The notes under the pieces: model-generated
Databases searched by the model: none
What the model was told of the DNA's origin: nothing
What the model saw: the letters and a program-made list of their open reading frames with translations, nothing else
Position numbers and translations under genes: made by a program
Source: Eriocheir sinensis
Taxonomy: Eukaryota > Arthropoda > Malacostraca > Decapoda > Varunidae
Direction: 5' to 3'
Length of the DNA: 64,000 nucleotides
NCBI RefSeq assembly: GCF_024679095.1
Contig: NW_026111761.1
Location: forward strand, 221,061 to 285,060
Shown here: piece after piece, positions 30,690 to 43,965 of the stretch
How the letters are laid out: each line of letters starts with the position of its first letter
How positions within the stretch are numbered: position 1 is the first letter of the stretch

Positions 30690-32375
30690 TTCGTGTAAGT
30701 TGAAATACGTCAAATCGAAAATTCGATCGCCGTTTCACCTTGCTGAAAGTTAAAGTCAGGCGGAAATACTGTGGGCAAAAAGAGAGAAGAAGAAAAAGAA
30801 AGACTGTGGCGTAGGCAAAAAACAGATGAGGCAAGAAGAGCATACCAGGAGGCGAGAAACCAAGAAAACCGGCTTGTGATAAAACGGAAAAGAGAATACT
30901 ATCGGAATAAGGTTGTGGAGGCAGGGCCGAACATCAATAACTTATATAAGGTGCTTGACAGTTTGACTAGAAACAGAAAGGTTAACAAGCTTCCGGATGG
31001 TTTCTCGGATGAGGTGCTGTCAAATAAGTTTTTTAGACTTTTTTGACCAGAAAATTGAGAGAGTTATCATGAACTTTAGAGGCGACCGCGGTTACCATGG
31101 ATCCGCTGTGGAAACTCCAGTCCCTGAAATAAAGTTAACAGGCTTTCAACAAGTGGATGTGGCTGTGGTGAAAACTATCATACACAGGTGAACCTGACGT
31201 ACTGTGATAACCACAGAGTTATATAACTCTGTGGTGATAACGATTCCTTGCCGATAAGTGACATAATTAAGAGTGAAAACTTTAGTGATTTCTTAAATAT
31301 TATGACTGTGATGGTTAACACTAGTATCGAAAACAAGACTTTCCCTGAGAGTGAGAAAGCGGCGATCGTGAAACCTATCGTTAAAGGTAAACTGGACCCA
31401 CAGTGTTTAAGTTCCTTTAGACCAGTATCCAACTTGACGTTTCTATCTAAGATACTTGAAAATGTGATCTTAAATCAGCTAATGGAGCATTTGCTAGTGG
31501 TGCAGGCTTTACCGGATAATGAATCTGCCTACAAGAGGCTTTACTCAACTGAAACTACTCTCTGTTTGGTGGTAAACAACTTGCTTGTGCTTATGGATGA
31601 AGGGAAGTGTGGTGTTCTGATTTTGTTAGACTTGAGTGCTGCGTTTGACACGATGGAGCACAGTCTATTGCTTCAGGATTGCAAGAATATTGGAATTGAG
31701 GGTGGTGTGCTGGATTATCTGAGGAGTTACCTTGAGAACAGAACTTACTGTGTGCAAATAGGTAAATCGTTCTCCACTCATAAACTTTTGCAAAGAGGAG
31801 TCCCCCAGGGAAGTGTACGGGGTCCAATTTTATTCTGTGTTTATACTATTGGTCTTTCACATTTGCTAAGAAGGCATGAAGTTGACTTTAAACTGTATGC
31901 TGATGATACACAGTTCTATTTGTCGCTGAGTGACGTGGAAAACACTGAAGATAAGCTGAGCAGAATTATGGAAGATGTCGGGAAATGGATGAATTCTAAG
32001 CAACTGAAGCTGAATGAGGATAAAACTGAATGTTTGATTGTCGGGAAGAACAAGGATGTCAGGAGGCTAGATGTTTCCACTCTTCGGATAAAAGATGACA
32101 CTAGGACTGTAAAAAAGTCAGTCAAAGATTTAGGTGTGATACTTGACTGCACTCTATCATTCAAAGAACAGATCAGTCAGGTGGTGAGAACGGCAGGCTA
32201 CCATCTCAGAAATATTGCATTTGTCAAGAAATACCTGGATGATAAGACTATGAAGATGCTTATATATAATCATGTAACTAGTAAGCTGGATTATTGTAAC
32301 TCACTTTATTATGGCCTTCCTAAATATCTGCTGAAGAAACTACAACTGGTTATGAACAGAGCTGCATTTGATTTG
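30690..32375 (+). mobile_element. LINE-E (CR1/L2-like RT), 5'- and 3'-truncated
   Basis: An upstream helical linker (KREEEKERLWRRQKTDEARR, frameshifted near 31020) is followed by an open RT from about 31236: NLTFLSKILENVILNQL, LILLDLSAAFDTMEHSLLL, QRGVPQGSVRGPILFCVY, YADDTQFYLSLSDVEN (catalytic DD), KLNEDKTECLIVG, KDLGVILD and LDYCNSLYYGLPKYLLKKLQ. The RT frame has no stop for more than 1.1 kb. It ends at NRAAFDLIISG near 32385, where non-LINE sequence begins, so the 3' end is lost. The only clear lesions are the linker frameshift and the 30-bp footprint insertion at 31212. Confidence 0.85.
31204..31241. mobile_element. 22-bp perfect palindrome in an 8-bp target duplication
   Basis: GTGATAAC (31204-31211) and GTGATAAC (31234-31241) flank a 22-bp perfect palindrome whose half is CACAGAGTTAT. 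Removing the palindrome and one repeat restores the LINE-E frame to read YCDNDSLPISDII. It looks like a minimal hAT-type insertion, or an element deleted down to its inverted ends. Confidence 0.8.
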
Positions 32376-32399
32376 ATTATTTCAGGATATAAGCTACGT

Positions 32400-32580
32400 A
32401 CGGGGAAATTAACCTTCCTCCTCTTCATCGTGGGGCAAGAACGAGGAGGGATTGGGAGGAAAAGAAAGGGGAGGAGGGAGGGAAAGTTGGAAAGCAAGAT
32501 TCTTTCATGTTTTTTTCATCTTTTCTTCTCTTCGTCGTATTTTTCTGTTCTTTTCCCTGATTTTCTTTCCTCCTGACTTT
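32400..32580. repeat. purine then pyrimidine low-complexity tract
   Basis: A GGAGG/GGGAA-rich run (32430-32500) is followed by a T/C-rich run (32505-32575). No gene. Confidence 0.6.
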
Positions 32581-32839
32581 GGTAGAGTTATCCACAGCCT
32601 GAAACACAAGAAAACACGCCAAACAGATATGCCAGGAAAAAAACAATTATACACATGCTCCCTTGCAGAGGTGCCAAGTCTTCATCCTCACCACCATCTA
32701 TCCTCCATTTTCTGGCCCATAACTATTACAACGAACCATCAACAATTAACAAATATAACGAGAAAAACAAGTAAATTTTATAAATGGGGTTGAGGGGGTA
32801 GTTTTTAGGTGTACACTTGGCATATGACGGTGAAAATGT

Positions 32840-32972
32840 GGCCGCCTTGCATCGCCTCCTCCTCCTCCTCCTCCTTCCTCCCGGTCAGCTGATCCGAGGT
32901 GGACGGCGTTCCGCGTGTCGGCCAATTTCCTTGTAATCCAGGACGACACAGACGGCCATGGATGGAAGCAAG
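32840..32972 (+). other. putative first exon with start codon
   Basis: A locally GC-rich stretch with CTCCTC repeats and an E-box CAGCTG leads to GACGGCCATGGATGG, a strong Kozak context. The ATG at 32958-32960 gives MDGSK before AAG|GTAGGT, a usable donor. Only five codons are coded, so this rests on context. It could be the first exon of a gene whose other islands lie at 34.9-37 kb, but the phase does not join openly to 34989-35089. Confidence 0.3.
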
Positions 32973-33397
32973 GTAGGTAGTCGTGTTATCAGGGATTAGG
33001 GCGGGCGAGGAGAGTAAATCAAGGCGAGACAAGTGATAAATAGCAGAAAACATGGCAGGGTGGCGGCGGGCAGGGCGCGTGATGGTGCTAAGAATAGTTA
33101 TTTTATCATTATTATTATTTCCTAATCTACAGTGCCAGGGAGGGAAGCAAAGGAGGTGACGTCTTGTTCAGGGTTTAGGAGTCGTCTGGACGGTGAAATA
33201 AGGCGTTAAACTTGGAAAAATATAAAAAAATATAAGTTGTGATGGATGGAGCTGGCTGCGTCGGCTACTAGTGTCTTGATTGCTCTCTTGAAGGTTACCT
33301 ATGTTAATGAAGGCGTGGAGGAGGTGATTGTTGTGGAAAATAAGGTTGACAGCCTCGGGTGGCGGTGTCGTGACAAGCCTGCCAGAGAGGCGACCCA

Positions 33398-33501
33398 AGG
33401 GTGTGTGTGTGTGTGTGTCCTGAGGTGAGGAGGCAGGCGTTCAGGGGAGGACACTCTGGCAGGGGTCAAGGCAGGGGCTGTGGGCAGAGGGATGGCAGCG
33501 G

Positions 33502-33547
<46 letters not shown>

Positions 33548-33722
33548 TGAGGTGAGGAGGCAGGCATTCAGGGGAGGACACTCTGGCAGGGGCTGTGGGC
33601 AGAGGGATGGCAGCGGTGACGTGTGTGTGTGTGTGTGTGTTGAGCCAAGCATGCAGGGGCAGGGGCAGAGTCAGGGATGATACCACAGGGGCAGGAGCAG
33701 GGACAGGGGTGTGTGTGTGTGG
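33398..33722. repeat. ~126-bp tandem unit built on (TG)n and a G-rich spacer
   Basis: The unit is a TG run followed by CCTGAGGTGAGGAGGCAGGC, ...GACACTCTGGCAGGG..., GGCTGTGGGCAGAGGGATGG and CAGCGGTGACG. Two copies (33418-33543 and about 33546-33640) are clear. The second lacks about 11 bp (GTCAAGGCAGG), and a third start diverges after its TG run. Confidence 0.85.
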
Positions 33723-33889
33723 AGAGCGGGACACATACTGGGGTGTTGGCTCTCTGGGTGTTATTCTATACTTTTCCTCCCTGGTGTGCCCCGTGCCAGG
33801 GAGGAGTTTTGTGTGTATTCCCCTGTATTATATTGACCCTAAGGAGAGGCAAGGGTGTAAACCTCCCTGTAGGTGAGGCCCCATTAGAT

Positions 33890-34015
33890 TCATTTATTTA
33901 TTTATTTAATTTTTATGTTGTGGTCTCTAGCGGTGGTAGGCTTTCTTGGGGTGCCTGCATGGTGGTCATCCCAAGCCTGTCAAGATGCAGCAGGCAAGTG
34001 TTAGGGGTGACTGTG
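33890..34015 (+). repeat. dispersed SINE-like repeat, second copy
   Basis: TTTATTTATTTA, then CTCTAGCGGTGGTAGGCTTTC and GGTGGTCATCCCAAGCCTG, related to 16625-16690. About 70% similar by eye. Confidence 0.5.
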
Positions 34016-34285
34016 GCCGTTTCAAGACACACCAAACCCTCAGAAAAAAATAGTTTGGTTCAGCAGTGAGGTGAACCTGTGTTAACTCTCGTGGTTTACT
34101 GCACCCAACAAGGATATATTAGAAAAGATAGGGACACTCGGGTTGCAGAGGTTTTGACACTGTCCGGTTCGCCACCTGTGGGTGTTCGCACCTCCGTGAT
34201 TTCGCGTGCTAGTTGTTTCGCCACTTGAAAGGAGAGGTTCTGCTACTCACCAAGAAAACCTATTAAAATTCTAAAAATGTTAACA

Positions 34286-34455
34286 ATATTAACTCAACCT
34301 AATGTAACCTAACGCACACTACAGTAACCTTACCTAACATTACTGTCACAAGACACTTAGGCTGAAGGAACAATATTAACTCAACTTAATGTAACCTAAC
34401 GCACACTACAGTAACCTTACCTAACATTACTGCCACAAGACACTTAGGCTGTGTG
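34286..34455. repeat. ~85-bp tandem duplication
   Basis: CAATATTAACTCAACYTAATGTAACC starts at about 34286 and 34371, and both units end in ACAAGACACTTAGGCTG. One C/T and one C/T-like difference are visible. Confidence 0.9.
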
Positions 34456-34725
34456 CGACAACTAGCTTAATGGTATGTCGAGATGGTAGCATATAGTAAG
34501 GCGTGTTCTTTGGGGCGCCAACAGTGTGTCCGGTTACTGGTTTGGATGTCACGGCCTCAATGGCTCACGGCTGACACGGCCAGGACTCCTTCAAAGCTCC
34601 AGGAAACTAATAGCAAAGAGTGGACTGATCCAAACAACTGAAAAAATAGCCACAAATGTGTGTGTGGGAACCTGGGGAGTCGCTGGTCAGGAGTTAGTTA
34701 TAATATATATGGCTAGGCTCAAAAG

Positions 34726-34878
34726 AATATATGGCTGGGTTAGTTAAAATATACATATATGACTAGGGTTGAAAATATATGGCTGTGTTAGTTTAAATAT
34801 ATGGCTGGGTTAGTTAAAATATACATATATGACTAGGGTTGAAAATATATGGCTGTGTTAGTTTAAATATATGGCTGG
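34726..34878. repeat. ~75-bp tandem duplication (TATATGGCTG...)
   Basis: Two consecutive units of TATATGGCTGGGTTAGTTAA, ...GACTAGGGTTGAAAATATATGG, ...TTAGTTTAAA, with a third start. Confidence 0.9.
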
Positions 34879-34988
34879 AGTTAGTTAAGAATCCTTATAA
34901 TACTTAGCAAACCCAACACTAGGGTAAGGTGATGTACTCTCCGGTGCTAAATCTCCCACAGATATACTAATTGGACTTTGCCACACAG

Positions 34989-35089
34989 ATGCTGGACTTT
35001 GTGGACCCTGGCGGCCATGGGGAGGTGTCCGTGGGCGCTGGGCAAGGCCGAGGGCGAGGAGTACAGCACACTGGATGAGGGGGACCATG
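34989..35089 (+). other. possible exon (101 nt)
   Basis: CTTTGCCACACAG on the left and CCATG|GTAAGG on the right are good splice signals around a GC-rich island. Two frames are open across the whole island (one giving KAEGEEYSTLDEGDH near its end). No known domain. The correct frame cannot be settled from the neighbours. Confidence 0.35.
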
Positions 35090-35274
35090 GTAAGGGGTGG
35101 AGTGCTCACTTCAATTCTCTGTTCAGTTATTTTCTTTTCCTTAGGCCAAAAGTTCAGGCTACCAAAAAGGATAATATTAGTCAAAATTTGTCCTCAAAAA
35201 AGATATAATTGCTGAAGTGCCATGCTCTTACTGATGAACATGAATTAGCATAGAAACACACACACACACACAAA

Positions 35275-35440
35275 GAAATATAGAGGTTTGGAACAGACTA
35301 AGTGAAAAAATAGTATCGGCGAAGAGTGTGCAGAGCTTCAAGGAAAAGTTGGATAATTATAGGTATGGAGACGGGACCACACCAGCGTAAGCCCAGGCCT
35401 GTAAAATTACAACTAGGTAAATACACACACACACACACAA
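35275..35440 (+). mobile_element. LINE-B 3' end, extreme 5' truncation
   Basis: The last coding codons (VWNRLSEKIVSAKSVQSF, then KLDNYRYGDGT) and the 3' terminus AACTAGGTAAATACACACAC match, on the opposite strand, the ends of LINE-B near 40050-40130 and 57235-57330. The 3' tail is a (CA)n run. Confidence 0.8.
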
Positions 35441-35864
35441 ACACACATGCAGACTCACCATTCTGATAGCCCAGTGGAAAAAGCTCTGCTGCGTGGATCT
35501 TAAATGCCACTCTAAGCGAGAAAAATGAGAAAAAAATCATCACTCACACAAACCATTTCATAATATATATCAATGCATTTGTGATCAGTTTATACATCAT
35601 CTAATTTTTGGGGTTTCTATTATGGCCAAAATTTGGCCTGTTTCTGCTACACACGGTAAAGCCACACATTTGGCCCGTCGCTGCTACCGGGCTAAGAAAC
35701 TACCCTTGGAAATAATCACAACTCCTATGAAAGCCTTGTCATTGTGTGTGTGTGTGTGTGCGTCTGGGCGTCAAAATGTTTAAGAATCTGGCCCTCCTTC
35801 ACCATTACTTATACCCTAATAATTCTCACTATCAGTCAGTTACCACCCCCTTTACCCCTTCCAG

Positions 35865-35985
35865 GATGGTGCAGGGCTCTCAGGAGATGGACAAGCAGGA
35901 ACAGGGGACCAGAACTCACAGGTGTTCTTCATCGAGTGTGTGAGTGCTGCTGTCGTCTCCATGAACACCTGCTCAGAGGCACCAA
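35865..35985 (+). other. probable internal exon (121 nt)
   Basis: A strong acceptor (CCTTTACCCCTTCCAG) and donor (CCAA|GTGAGT) enclose an open frame DGAGLSGDGQAGTGDQNSQV followed by FFIECVSAAVVSMNTCSEAP. It ends in phase 1, which fits the next island at 36805, whose first two bases complete a Ser codon. No domain recognised; the hydrophobic middle (FFIECVSAAVV) could be a strand or short helix. Another frame is also open but stops at the donor. Confidence 0.4.
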
Positions 35986-36027
35986 GTGAGTAGATGACGC
36001 TACCCAGAGTGACTAAAACAGGGAGGG

Positions 36028-36237
36028 CTTTGGGGAGTGAATCAGGGCTTGGGGTATCTGAGGTACAGTGAAACAGGGCTTAGAGAGGAGTTGGGGGAGT
36101 GAAACAGGGCTTGAGGTATCTGAGGTACAGTGAAATGGCTTAGAGAGAAGCTGGGGGAGTGAAACAGGGCTTAGGGAAGTTATATCTAGGCTTGGGGGTG
36201 TCTGAGGTTGAGTGAAACAGGGCTTACATAAGCTCCT

Positions 36238-36278
<41 letters not shown>
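36028..36278. repeat. ~72-bp degenerate tandem repeat plus (TG)n
   Basis: Units containing GTGAAACAGGGCTT, GGTATCTGAGGTACAGTGAA and TTAGAGAG recur three times at 36028-36225. A 19-unit TG run follows at 36241-36278. Confidence 0.8.
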
Positions 36279-36280
<2 letters not shown>

Positions 36281-36804
36281 GCCCCTCACACAAGGCATAA
36301 AGGTGTATATATATATATCCCTACATTTGATATACTCATTTATTAGTTTGCAAGGGATTTGAATTTTTATGTTAAATTTTACTCCCAACAAATTATTTTG
36401 ATCCCAGGGACAAAGGTCTGTAGTAAATGTCTGGGCACCTCAGTTCACCTGTTTGAAAAGCCTCTCCTAGTACTTGTTGGGGTGTTTTGGGATGCTGGTA
36501 ATAGTTTGAACATGCCCTCTGCACCTTGAATGGGAAAATCAGCCATGAAAGCCCTGTTAATCTTCACTGTGGCCCTGGGAAACAGTCATAGTAGAAGCTG
36601 AAACTCTCTCGTATAAGTTGCTGGCTTTCATGGACTGTTTTGTGATGCTGGGTATAGTTTGAGCTGACTCCTGCACCTTGAAAGGGAAAATCACCCATGA
36701 AATCCTGGATAATTTTCTCTGTGGCCTTGGGAAACAGTTGTAATGGGATATCATTATGTATAACAATATTGACCTAAGAACATTTAATTCTTTATTTTTC
36801 CAAG

Positions 36805-36956
36805 GCAAGAGTGACCCCCAAACCCTCCCTTCCACAGGACCCGTCAAGCCAGTAGTCCGCCCTGCAAGACTGCCTGGTCAAGATGGGGTCCAGCCTTGCA
36901 CAGAACTGCTTGACTGGCTGGCTGGCCAGTGCCACAAGTTGGTGGTGACCAAGTAA
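36805..36956 (+). other. probable terminal exon-like island
   Basis: After the acceptor TTTATTTTTCCAAG, two bases complete the codon from 35985 and the frame runs KSDPQTLPSTGPVKPVVRPA to CHKLVVTK and TAA at 36954-36956. A second acceptor 34 bp further (CTCCCTTCCACAG) would give DPSSQ and then an in-frame TAG here. In the duplicate at 51990-52140 that TAG is absent (3-bp difference) and a helical frame SALQDCLVKMGSSLAQNCLA stays open. The two copies thus favour different frames; which one is ancestral coding is unresolved. Confidence 0.35.
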
Positions 36957-37179
36957 TGCCCTCCATGACTGCTTCAGCCTGATGGATGGATCTCATGGTA
37001 GGGTATGATGGGCTGAGAGAGAAGGATGATGATGTAGCAAGGTAAGGTTCAGTTTATTTTACCCTGCTGCCAACGAGTGAACTTTTGATATGCAGTTTGG
37101 AATGTCCGTCAACTTAAGGTGTCTGGTGCAGTTTAGGGAAGGGTTAACTTTCTTTTTTTCAGCCAATGTCAAGAGCAGG

Positions 37180-37550
37180 GAAAGTGTAGAGTGACAGGAC
37201 TTAGAGGAAGAGAAGGAAAAGGAATGTCAGTTAGAGAAGGGAGGGAAGGAGAATATGGATAAGGATGGAGTGAGAGAGAAAGGAAGAGAAGGGAAGGAAA
37301 GAAATATAAAGAAAAAACCGGAAATGAAAGGAAAATAGAGGAAGGAGAATGTGCAAATACCAAGAAGGAGACAGAGAGAGAAAGGAAAGAAGGAAGGAAA
37401 TAAATATATATAAAGAAAAGATTAGGAACAAGAGGAAAATAAATAAAGGAGGAGGAGGAGGTAGAAAATACAAATAAAGATGGAGACAGAGAGAGAGAAA
37501 GGAAGGAAGGAGAATATTCAAATAAAGATTGAGAGGAAGAGAATGGTCAT
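37180..37550. repeat. GA-rich low-complexity tract
   Basis: AGAGAAGGAAGG-type purine run, with internal near-repeats of AAATATAAAGAAAA. The duplicate lies at about 52360-52700. Confidence 0.8.
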
Positions 37551-37739
37551 CTGTTTCTTGGCAGCTAACCAAGGGCTGTTCTGGAAAATACTCTCATTGT
37601 GATTCCCTCCCAAAATGACCTTAAGTAACTCCAACCAAACCTTACCTAACTTTCCCTAACCTAACCTCACCTATCCTGCCCTGCTCAAGAGTACAGACTT
37701 GGGGAATATGCCTCCTGGTAACCCTGTCATGGCCTGCAG

Positions 37740-37882
37740 GTGTGTGGTGACCCAGGCTGTGGAGGGTGGCTGCCACACTCACTGCTCCAGCCACTCACAG
37801 CTGTACCTCAGGAGCCAGACACCATCTGCTTCACTCCTGCCCAGACTTTGCCACTCACACCCAACAGCTGCTTCATCTTAAG
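37740..37882 (+). other. exon-like island present in three copies
   Basis: CATGGCCTGCAG|GTGTGTGG on the left and TCTTAAG|GTAGGA on the right frame a 143-nt segment; one frame is open throughout (VCGDPGCGGWLPHSLLQPLT and onwards). Copies are at 52984-53119 (7 nt deleted, frame broken) and 55566-55708 (intact). An alternative upstream acceptor before AGTACAGACTTGG would open a Cys-rich frame that stops just before the donor. No family recognised. Confidence 0.35.
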
Positions 37883-37895
37883 GTAGGACTGCTTG

Positions 37896-37902
37896 AGTAT
37901 TA

Positions 37903-37937
<35 letters not shown>

Positions 37938-38000
37938 GTAGTTATTATTATTATTATTATCATTATTATTATTACTATTATTATTATTATTATTATTATT
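37896..38000. repeat. (ATT)n microsatellite
   Basis: ATT units with a few substitutions. The same position carries ATT runs in both other copies (53136-53198 and 55726-55815), with different lengths. Confidence 0.95.
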
Positions 38001-38504
38001 AAGCCAAGAAACAGGCCCTGCTGGAAAGAGTCTAAGGCTTTAAACCAGAGGGTGAGTGACATTGTTATGAATATTAAGAACATTTTCTTCAGTAATCTTT
38101 GACAGAGTTGCAGTGTTATGATAAATGAAATAATGAAACTTAGGTTGCAAAGCAGCCTGAATCTACGACCTGTTGTTCGTTGTTTTTAGGTCTACAAAAA
38201 CTTCTGTACCCTCAATTTTAGGCACTTGATACACTAAAGCAATTAATAAATCACGAACACAGACTTTACTTGTTCATTATGTATTTATACCTTGGAGGAA
38301 GATTTATACCACTTGGCATTCCAAACCAAAACAAACCTTCTTTTGACCTGTATCGCTTTTCATCGGCTCATCACGGCCATCACTTCTTCTGGTACTAACT
38401 CTCCTCTCTGCCCCTCGTAGTTGCTACATTCTACAATTAGGTGTTCCACTGTTTCTTTCTCCCCAGTGTCCTAGACAGCTACAGCCCTTTGTGTTGCTAA
38501 GTCT

Positions 38505-39527
38505 CATACCTGTCAAGCTACTGTGGTGTCTTGCCATAAGATTTTGCGTTAGAGACCATAAGTTTGTGTTGAAAAGACTTCCGACGGACTCAAGCAGGGT
38601 GCACGAGATACCCCCCCCACACACACACACACTAATCGTAATAGTAACCGTTACTCAGCATGCTCACATGGATTTAAATATGGCGCGTACGATATATTTA
38701 AAATTGTTTAAAACAAACATGTTAACCCTCTCGGGCACAGTGAGTTTCCAGTAAGTTTCTCTTCCACTCACCATGCATCTCTCAGGCCCGACCAGCCTTT
38801 TTTTGCCGCCGCGAAACTCTTACCTTTCAGTATGTATTTTACCATCACAGATATATCGTACCCCAATAAATTTGGTATCAATGGCTTCATAAAGACTTGT
38901 ACTAGAACATGCGCAAATAAAAATAGAGGAAAAAATATATATAAACAATAGAAGCTCGTTTCAAGTCTCCGTATAGGGTATTGTAGACAATAAATCCTAA
39001 GTACCAACTCTTCCCCACTTGCTATCTCTAAATTTTGTGGGCCAACTTTTTCACCCGATTATATGTTTCGAAGCGGAATAAAGTGAGGATTCTTATGGTA
39101 TCCTCAAAATCTTCATTCGCCTATTAGTTCCTGAGTTACTCCAACAAAACTGTATTTTTTCCTCTCCCATCAGAGTAGCCTAACAACTAAAAATCGCTCC
39201 ATGCTCCTCATTTACGCTCTTTAGAAAGGTTGCCATATGTTATCATTAAGAAACTTATCCCGACAAATGACGCTCCAAATTTGACGCACTTCCACTGAAA
39301 ACTTAATTTTTAATCAATTTTTTTACTTCTATGACGTGTTTCGCATCATCGTGCGCCAGGACCTTTTACCTTTGATGATGCGAAACGCGTCATCGTGTGC
39401 GAGAGGGTTAAAAAAAAACATTGCCAGCGGAGAAAAAAATGTAAGATTTTCAACTTACGCCGTAAAACTTGAAAATCGCCGAAATTACGTAAGACTTACG
39501 CAAAAAACGTTAGACTTGACAGGTATG
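38505..39527. mobile_element. non-autonomous DNA element with CATACCTGTCAAG ends
   Basis: CATACCTGTCAAG at 38505 and its complement CTTGACAGGTATG at 39515-39527 form inverted ends, flanked by AAGTCT on both sides (38499-38504 and 39528-39533). The same element without the nested insertion occupies 56316-56676 in the other duplicate (361 bp), again with AAGTCT flanks. The superfamily is not clear from ends alone. Confidence 0.75.
38726..39407. mobile_element. piggyBac-like MITE at a TTAA site, with an empty site in the duplicate
   Basis: CCCTCTCGGGCACA at 38726 and the complement of TGTGCGAGAGGG at 39396-39407 are inverted ends, each directly adjoining TTAA (38722-38725 and 39408-39411). The other duplicate has a single TTAA at this point (56560 region, CATATTAAAAAA) and lacks the 682 bp. 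An internal stem pairs GACGTGTTTCGCATCATC (about 39332) with GATGATGCGAAACGCGTC (about 39374). No transposase frame is present. Confidence 0.92.
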
Positions 39528-40029
39528 AAGTCTTGGTGAGAGTGAGTTCGGCCCCTCAGCGGCTCCTTTTGGTACTGTGCGGGTTTCGGCCTTTTGAATA
39601 TCTCATTACCACGAGTTCTACTGGCTAGATTCTGTTCGGTACTTTCCAGATTGAACATAAGTAAGTCTTCGTGGAATCTATTGGAAAAATGGTTCAAGCT
39701 ATACATGCGTCAGGAGATTAGACAAAAATGGGAGAATGGTGTAAGCTTGGGTGCGAGTATTTAGCTTGTAATAACTGAATGGTAGAGTGTTTCTCACCAC
39801 TTCACCTGAAAAATGTTAGCATAAACACTTGGGATCAATGTCTTGTAGACTACAGGCACAGTGCATCATGATTTATCACGTGAGAGATTTTAAAGTGTGC
39901 GAGTCTTCATAGCATCAACAGGCCTTGACTCTGTTTTAGTTCAAGTAGCTGGCGATCACTGGCAATTTTATGGGGGACAGAACTCCTCTAATTGTCGCTG
40001 ACTGTATGGCTTGTCCCATTGCCTCATGC

Positions 40030-41089
40030 AGTGTGTGTGTGTGTGTGTGTGTATTCACCTAGTTGTGCCATACGGGAAAAGAGCTGCGCTCACGCTGTCC
40101 CGTCTCCATATCCTCTCTTATCCAACTTTTTCTTAAAATCATGAATGTTTCTTGCACAAACCACCTCCTCCTCCAGTCCATTCCACAACTCAACGCTTCT
40201 GTTTGGGAAGCTAAACTTTTTCACATCTCGCCTGCACGTGGTCGCCCTCAACTTCTTTCCATGTCCTCTCGTTTCTCTCTCGCTCCACACGCACTCCAGA
40301 TTCTCCACCCTGCTCGCTACCCTGTACACCGCTATCAGGTCTCCTCTTTCTCTTCTTCTCTCCAGGGTTGTGAGCCCCATACTATTGAGTCTCTCCTCGT
40401 AAGTCCGATCCCTAAGTTCCGGTACCATCTTAGTTGCCATTCTCTGTACTCTTTCCAGCTTTTTTATATTCTTCTTTTCGTGAGGAGACCAGACCACTGC
40501 TGCATACTCCAACCTTGGCCTTATCATTGTAACTATTAATTTCTTCATCATCTCCTCATCCAAATACACAAATGCCGTCCTTATGTTCTTCAGCAAACTC
40601 ATAGTTTGTCCCGTTATCCTGTTGATGTGTTTGTCCGGTGACATGTTCTCTGAGACAGTCACTCCCAAATCTTTTTCTTCCACTCCTCTGCATATTATCT
40701 CACTTCCCATCTTATAATCATATTCACATCTTCTACCACTCCTCCCAAACTCTATTTTTTTTACATTTCCCAAGGTTGAATTCCATCTGCCATGTACCAC
40801 TCCACTCCCATATTTTGTCCAGGTCCCTCTGCAATGCCTCACAGTCTTTCACATCATTGTAACGAGTTGGTGACACAAGATCTCCCTCTCCTGAATCCAA
40901 ACTGGCAATCCGAGATAATTCTCTCACTTTCTAAAAATTCCGACCACCTGTTTTTAAGTAGCCTCTCACATATCTTCGCAACCACACTAGTGAGTGATAC
41001 CGCTCTGTAATTTAATGGGTCCTCTCTCTTTCCTCCTTCATAAATTGGTACTATGTTTGCTCTCTTCCAATCTTGTGTGTGTGTGTATG

Positions 41090-41092
<3 letters not shown>
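40030..41092 (-). mobile_element. LINE-B (CR1-like RT) copy 1, internally deleted
   Basis: The minus strand encodes QDWKRANIVPIYEGGKREDP, NYRAVSLTSVVAKICERLL and the C-terminal part (WSPHEKK, LERVQRMATKMVPELRDRTY, FPNRSVELWNGLEEEVV, KLDKRGYGDGT). Compared with copy 2, 359 bp (58044-58402) are missing at 40860, removing GVPQGSVLAP and the catalytic FADD. The 3' end is a (CA)n tail at 40032-40052 and the 5' end is cut at an (AT)n run. Confidence 0.85.

Positions 41093-41177
<85 letters not shown>
41093..41177. repeat. (AT)n microsatellite, left of a LINE-A insertion
   Basis: AT units interrupted by two AC steps, with TATG units at its left edge. With 43723-43895 it forms one AT tract split by LINE-A. 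Confidence 0.92.
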
Positions 41178-43898
<2,721 letters not shown>

Positions 43899-43965
43899 AT
43901 ATATAAAAACCAAAAAAACATTAAAACAAAATAAACATCCTTTTTTTACCGTGTTTTTTTTCCAG

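Larger units (their letters stand above)
36697..38070 (+). repeat. segmental duplication block 1, copy 1
   Basis: It aligns in order with 51881-53265 at high identity, including the exon-like islands at 36805 and 37740 and the GA-rich tract at 37200-37545. The last third (from about 37607) also aligns with 55428-55880. Differences between copies are mostly short indels in low-complexity runs. Confidence 0.9.

Noticed and set aside
37620..37680. Telomere-like CCTAA repeats (CCCTAACCTAACC)
   Set aside because: Only two consecutive units, repeated merely because the segment is duplicated; no array.
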